A stretch of 64,000 nucleotides of DNA from Ottelia alismoides (lineage: Eukaryota > Streptophyta > Magnoliopsida > Alismatales > Hydrocharitaceae): positions 434,001-498,000 of the forward strand of contig JAZKJV010009320.1 in NCBI GenBank assembly GCA_037367405.1. Direction: 5' to 3'. Positions 58,586-64,000 of this stretch are shown here, piece after piece (positions within the stretch are counted from its first letter, which is position 1; every line of letters begins with the position of its first letter). The position numbers were made by a program, and so were the translations under genes. The notes under the pieces are model-generated. The model was not told the origin of the DNA. It did not search any database and saw only the letters and a program-made list of their open reading frames with translations.

Positions 58586-59808
58586 AGATTGTCGAAGGTT
58601 TTTGGATTAGATCCATGAACCTATGATGATTCGGGCTCGTTTGGGTTTGTGAAGATATTAACATTTCAATTTTCGCAGCTCTGTCTTGTGATTAATTTTT
58701 GGCCCTATTTAAAATGTTTAAACACGAAATTTTAAATTAGATAATGTTTCCCATTAATTCAGGAAACAATAGTATTTGACTTTGCGTAATTTGGATTCCG
58801 TTTGCTCAAGATATGATCATTTTATTGACCATATATCCACTGTTTCGGGGATGGCGATTAGAGACGTAATTAAGATGTTAATTATTGTTTTAAAATGCCT
58901 GAAAATGCATGTTTATCATATGGTTTCGTTTTTAAATCAAGTTATCAATCTTTGAAAATTGATTTTGCTTAATTTGGATTTAAAATGAATGCGATATGTT
59001 ATTTTTCGTTAGTGAGGGTCACTGCTGGAAATTGCATCATTATCTGAAACTTTGTGATTGTCATTTAAGAAAAATTACGAAATTAATAGTTAATTTACTG
59101 GAATAATTGTGGATAATATTTGAGAAATATTATAACAATATTTGCTCCCTTAAATGACATTTCCTCAACCAATGAATGATTAGATTAGATCTTGATCACA
59201 ATTGGTTAATATGAAATTTCCAACAAACATTATTTTCATGAAAACTCTAGTTTATCCTACAATAGTTGTAGGACAACTTTTATATGCAAAACCTTGTTGC
59301 TTGAATAGGATTGGGGATTTGTTTAGCAAATCTCCTTATAATATTATCAAAATGGTTTTGATGAATATTATATGGTATAATTTCGGTTGAAAAACTGATG
59401 ATAATCTCAAGTACAAAGTGATTGACTCGGCATTGCTTTTTCCCGAGGCGGATATGGTGTCTAGTTGGGGATCGCTGGGGTGGCGGGTCGCACCGGTTGC
59501 GGTCCGTCCCACTCCTGTCGGTACTGGCCACGACAGCGGGTAGGGAACGAATGATGCCTAAGAGATCATGATGTATTTTTCTAATTATTAAAATTCGAAA
59601 TAATACGTATTTGAGATAATACCATAATTTAAGTAACAATTAAGAATGTTTGTTGGATATTAATTGGATCATTAATTTAATATGATTAGATTAATTGGAA
59701 TCCAATTAAAATTAAAATACTCTATTATGAATAGAGTTGTTATTTCCCTTGGAAGAATTAATCATAATGAATATGATTCATAATGATTAATTAGAATTTG
59801 AATATGAT
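58586..59808 (+). other. copia F leader with GC-rich island
   Basis: 1.2 kb of mostly AT-rich sequence. A sharp GC-rich island at about 59425-59545 stands out and includes GCTGGGGTGGCGGGTCGCAC. No coding signal and no recognised RNA gene. It may be a foreign insertion or part of the original leader. Confidence 0.45.
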
Positions 59809-60234
59809 ATGGAGGATCACATAAGTGACATCCATGGTCTCTCGTCAAGGCGAAGGGTTCCGTCGCCAGATATTGTATGTAAGGAGACGCCTGTCCGAAG
59901 TGACAGCTCCTGCATACAATCCATTTGGATCAAGCTCTTTGCTTCTCGAAAGAGTAAGGCCGTATATGTAGTGACTGCAATATCGGGTCCTCATATTATT
60001 TGGGTGATATTGGATTGCATATATCGAGTATTAAGCCTGTTGACGGCTGGTTCAATTAATGACGGGTCAACATTACCTTATGGGTGGTGGGCCTGGGTAT
60101 TAAAGACCGAATTGGGAGATGCAAGTTGGACTTGCAAGGCAGAATGTGTTCCCACTTCCTTTTATCCGAGTTACAGGTTCTCATATTATTGTGATGTAAC
60201 AAAGATAAGGAAGGAGATCCCAGATCTTGCTTGA
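59809..60234 (+). CDS. unknown 141-residue ORF in copia F leader
   Basis: An uninterrupted ORF from ATG at 59809 to TGA at 60232-60234 in a region where all other frames are dense with stops. It is richer in Trp and Cys toward the end (YGWWAWVLKTELGDASWTCKAE, split by position near residues 90-112) and ends YYCDVTKIRKEIPDLA. A hydrophobic segment near residues 52-78 could span a membrane. I recognise no family. It lies between the primer site and where gag would start. It may be a captured host fragment, an accessory ORF, or chance; a GTAAGT donor-like site follows 8 bases after the stop (60243). Confidence 0.3.
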   Translation: MEDHISDIHGLSSRRRVPSPDIVCKETPVRSDSSCIQSIWIKLFASRKSKAVYVVTAISGPHIIWVILDCIYRVLSLLTAGSINDGSTLPYGWWAWVLKTELGDASWTCKAECVPTSFYPSYRFSYYCDVTKIRKEIPDLA

Positions 60235-61640
60235 GATATAATGGTAAGTATATCTCTTACTTTGAAAGTGATTAAGGGAATGGACTTTCAGTGTTGACAA
60301 GGCAAGACAACTTTGATATAAAAACTCCTAAATCAAAGTAAAATATGTATATATAATATATATACCCTTATGCAAATTTCTTATTTTAGATAATCCTTCA
60401 ATTAAACCCGCTCAATGTTATACTCAATAATAACCAGTAAAATATCATGGATTGGATTCATGATCCAGATATTGTACTTGCAATTGGACACATAATGTAT
60501 GTGGTTGCAATGTGCAAGTTTCCTCAACATAATGAGGAATGACAATTAAGTAAGACAATAAGACATCACCTTAGGGTTTGTATGTCTCTCTAGTCTTGAT
60601 CTCATCGAATATACTTTGGAAGTGACATGTTGATGATGGTTGCAATTGTCAAATTAATCCTTATAAAAATCTAAGAAGATATTATGTCATACATATGTGC
60701 TCTTGACATTTATCATGAATGACATGGTTCACTGCATTATGCAGAATGGTAGCTCTACAAAAGATGATGTATTCAAAATATTTGAATACCTACCTGAATC
60801 AATGTTTTAAGATTTTAGATGGATGTAGATACGATGAATGTCATCATTCTACTGTCTATACTCTAGTCATTCATTAACTTCATAATATTCATATTGTATG
60901 AATTTAATGAAGCATGTATAAATGTTGAAATGCTCTTACATTGAATTCTTTTGAATTTAACGTAAGAGATCCTTAGTCTTAAGCAATGGTTGTTTATAGA
61001 TGAAGGGAGCGCAGTGGAAGCATGGGTCGGACCAGAGTAAGAAGGAAAGTCAAAGAGTTGACCTACTTCTGTGACTTCCATATGACATCCAAAGAGTTGG
61101 ATAAATGCCAATATTGCAATAAGTTGGTGTATTGATAGTATGACTATCAAGTATGTCTAGAATCCTTAGAGAAAGACTTGGATAGAGCACCAGAATAATC
61201 TACATTTAATCATTGAAATTGACTTTCTTATAAGATAAGATTAAAGTCTAATAGTTGTATCTCATTCTTCTAATGACACTTGCAATTGTTGCATATGTTT
61301 TAGAAGACTAGAAAATTTGATCTTAAGATTTATAGTTATCCACATGGATATTGATGCAATTGTTGCAACAATCTCTATTGGATAAATGGACTTCATATTT
61401 TCAGTGGGAGAGTCCTTAGTCTTAGAGAATGTCTCTATGACCTAGATATTAGAATACACTCATTGTTTGTTTCTAAATGTTGGAAATAAACATGAATTAT
61501 GGAATAAACCTATCATAAAGAGTTATGATGGATATATTTCATATAGTAATCTAACATCTAGTGGACTCCACAAAATTAGAAAATTAATGAATGGTACATT
61601 AAGATTTCTAATACTGAAAGTTGAACCTTAAAATATCAAT
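60235..61640 (+). pseudogene. copia F gag and protease area, heavily decayed
   Basis: By position this should hold gag and protease. Only weak copia echoes can be seen; no motif is secure and every frame has many stops. Confidence 0.35.
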
Positions 61641-62560
61641 AGGAGGATGAAGATCATTTGATAATGATCTAGCATCAAGTTTTGGACATATGTTTGTTGA
61701 TGAGATCAATGGACTAGTAAGATATGAAACTTTAGAATGTCTAAAATTTCAAATCTTACATACTTGTGAATAATGTATTCAAAGTAAAATGTTCAATACA
61801 CTCTTCTCTGGGAATGATGTTAGATGTCGAGGTATTTAAGATCTCATACATATTGATGTGTGTGGATCATCTATATCATAATAAACATTATGGATATGTG
61901 ATATCTATTAATGAGTATGTATGATATGAGATTTCTTCTCTTCACCTAAGAAACCATTGAAATGTTCAAAGATTTCATAATTTTGGTTTAGAACCAAATT
62001 ATGAAGAAAGATGACATGAATTTGATCAAACATAGGTAGCTTGTACCTGTTAGATAAATTCAAAAAATACCTTATGAAGATATGAATATCATTTCTAGCT
62101 CAATCCTCCTAGCACACCTAAACTCAATAGAGTTGTAGGGAGATACTGTTGGATCATGTGTGACATGATTTGATCAATGATGAATTTAGCATAATTTCCT
62201 CTTAGTTTCCTGGTATATATGTAGTAGAGACTACATTATATATCCTTAATAAGATTCCATGCAAGTAAGATGGAATCGAGCACTAGAGAGTGCTACTTCA
62301 TTGGGAAAATAAAGGATGGTATTGGATAGCTACTTTATAACCCTGAGATTCCTAAAAGATCTCATCTCTGAGAATGTGTGAGAATTAAGATGAAAATGAA
62401 GTAAATGAACTCATTTAATCTTGAGATTATAATGAGACTCCAAACGGAAACTAAAAGGATAATTTAAGATGAAACACTAATACCTCTTCAATGAGTTTGA
62501 GGATGTATTCCATATGTCAATTAAGTCTGACAATGATCGGACTTCATGTGATGAAGCTTT
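61641..62560 (+). pseudogene. copia F integrase remnant
   Basis: Islands in shifting frames match copia A: FGHMFVDEINGLVRYETLECLKF (near 61681), DLIHIDVCG with the first catalytic Asp (near 61838), IYVVETTLYILNKIPCK (near 62214), and a GYVRDGIGYQLYDPE-like stretch near 62310. The second Asp and the Glu cannot be identified. Clearly a dead integrase, recognised by order and similarity to 1300-2100. Confidence 0.65.
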
Positions 62561-63330
62561 TGAGGATCATGACATGGAAAGATGGATGCTAGCAATAAAA
62601 GTCTAAGGTAGACTTCATATACAAGTGTTGTATATGGACCATCGAGGATCCACCTATAAGGGTAAAACCTATAAGGTATAAATGGATCATCAAGAGGAAG
62701 GGAATCTAATGAGAAGGTAGAGACCTTCAAAGCACGGTTCGTAGCCATGAGCGACACACCGGAAGAGATGATATTGCTTGCAATAAGACTTTCTCTTCAG
62801 TAACCATGCTTATACCCATCAGAATATTGGTAACTATAGCTACACAACTTGGCTTTGACATCTTCGAGATGAAAGTCAAGATTGCATTCCTCTATGAATG
62901 CCTCTCTGAGGATATTCATATGAAGTAGCCCCATGGCTTCATGGTTGAGGAAAGCAAAGTGTGCAAGATAAAGAACTCCATCTATGGACTCAAATAAGCT
63001 TCTTGTAGTTGGAATATAAGATTTGATGAAATTATAAATGTTATGATTTCAGATAGAATCTTGATGAACCATGTGAAGCTTAGTGGGAGTGCTATTGTGT
63101 TCATTATGCTAAATGTAGATAATATCCTAATCATTTGGAATGATATAAGGATGATAATAAGTGTTTTATAGACTGGCTATTCCATATCTTGATATATGAT
63201 TTCAAGGATACCTCTTGGATCTTAGTTTTGAAGTTGTTCAGAAGCAAAGAGAAGAGGATATTGGGACTATCACATTTGTAGTACATCTTGGACATATTCC
63301 ATTTTTGGAAATTCCAAGAAAGGCTTCCAT
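62561..63330 (+). pseudogene. copia F reverse transcriptase remnant
   Basis: Visible pieces: HDMERWMLAIK (near 62570), VETFKARFVAMSDTPEE (near 62721), KVCKIKNSIYGLK (near 62960) and the catalytic box region reading NVDN at 63112-63123 where the family has YVDD. The second Asp is thus Asn, a G-to-A change. Copia C also has Asn at the Tyr position, hinting at a shared source copy. Stops and frameshifts throughout. Confidence 0.68.
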
Positions 63331-63937
63331 CCCTTAAGATATGGTACTGACCTATCTAAAGGGACAACACCTCAAAGAGTTGAGGAAGTGAATGCTAGAA
63401 CTGCTTGCACTTGTGCATCAGTTACAAGAAGCTAAGTGCACGTTAGATGTGTACAAAAGCCAGACACCTGCCATGCAGTGGGAGTAGTAAAGTGTTGCTA
63501 ATCCTACTATGGAGAAAACACTAGATTGCAGTAATAACAAAATCTTCATAGATGACAAGATTTTTGAGATAGTGATCTCAAAGTCTTCAGCTTTATACAT
63601 AGAGATCTAAAAGTTCTTATCTGTAGATGCCTTAGGAGATAGAGATCTCCAGGAATAAGGGTATTCTGATAAGGATTATGGAAATACTGGTTATAATAAT
63701 TGTTAAGCTATAGTATCAAGGACACTATAACTGACAAGATTGAGTATTGGTTGCATAAGATGCAACAATCGCATTAGATGCAAGCACTGTTACTGGGGAT
63801 ATGCAAGTGCCGTAAAAGGACTTGGCATAGTCTCGCAGGAACAGAGTGACTGATTAGCTTACCTAGCTATTTTCTAAATAGCCTATGATTGTCACATGAG
63901 TGTGGGTTTAAATAATTATCCCGTTAATGGCTCTTTG
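63331..63937 (+). pseudogene. copia F RNase H remnant
   Basis: Weakly recognisable from its position and from similarity to copia A near 3190-3350 (a SVTRS/AVRS-like segment near 63415 and CQTPAMQWE-like text corresponding to the TDICHVVG block). The last 200 bp before the purine tract are not interpretable. Confidence 0.5.
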
Positions 63938-63951
63938 GGGTAGTGGGAGAT
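63938..63951 (+). promoter_or_regulatory. purine-rich tract of copia F
   Basis: GGGTAGTGGGAGAT directly before the 3' LTR start, matching the copia A tract. Confidence 0.78.
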
Positions 63952-64000
63952 TGTTGGACATGCGAGCCCACAACGAGCCATTATACAATAAACGTAATTG
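63952..64000 (+). repeat. start of 3' LTR of copia F
   Basis: The first 49 bp repeat 55919-55967 with 7 differences. The rest is outside the window. Confidence 0.9.

Larger units (their letters stand above)
55919..64000 (+). mobile_element. Ty1/copia element F, innermost of the nest
   Basis: A plus-strand element with a 5' LTR 55919-58570, Met-tRNA primer site, decayed internal region and the first 49 bp of the 3' LTR (63952 to the window end). The LTR belongs to the copia A/C family. The coding region can be followed only as islands of copia protein wording in all three frames. It is inserted in the E3 5' LTR; left flank CTTTT. Over the 49 visible bases the two LTRs differ at 7 positions. 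Confidence 0.88.

Noticed and set aside
59425..59545. rRNA, tRNA or snoRNA gene in the GC-rich island
   Set aside because: No cloverleaf, no box motifs and no similarity that I recognise.

Overview
The window is a gene-poor, repeat-packed piece of a plant nuclear genome, most likely a flowering plant. I could not support a single host gene, tRNA or rRNA gene. Almost everything is LTR retrotransposon sequence: Ty1/copia elements with Angela/Tork-like proteins and initiator-Met-tRNA primer sites, and Ty3/gypsy elements of the plant Tat/Athila clade with Asp-tRNA-like primer sites. The tRNA types, protein families and long LTRs of 1.4-3.8 kb all fit a plant; the species cannot be named from this sequence.

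Layout, left to right. 1-6430: 3' part of copia A (+) with a 2.5-kb 3' LTR. 6431-8142: tail and LTR fragment of another copia (B) and unassigned sequence. 8143-19866: a complete but non-autonomous gypsy-type element (D, +) with two 3.2-kb LTRs, a retropepsin remnant, an unknown ORF and no polymerase. 19867-21116: AT-rich sequence with a possible old LTR scrap. 21117-27086: copia C (-), internally deleted.

From 27087 onward the window is a nest in which each element interrupts the previous one. Athila E1 (-, 27087-36784) sits in the 5' LTR of copia C. Element E2 (-, 36785-45242) sits in the 5' LTR of E1. Athila E3 (-, 45243-55918) sits just upstream of the reverse transcriptase domain of E2. 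Copia F (+, 55919 to beyond the window) sits in the 5' LTR of E3 at its TATA-like box. Only the left halves of the interrupted elements are visible, so the order of missing parts to the right can be predicted.

All coding regions are broken by stops, frameshifts or lost catalytic residues, and many stops fit C-to-T or G-to-A changes expected of methylated, silenced repeats. The most interesting signals are non-coding and conserved between elements: an array of perfect short hairpins with 3-nt loops (often GTG) in the copia LTRs; a conserved hairpin + TTTAAG + polypurine-tract module before the 3' LTR of all four gypsy-type elements; and units about 110 bp apart carrying extra polypurine-like tracts (with hairpins in E2) upstream of that module.
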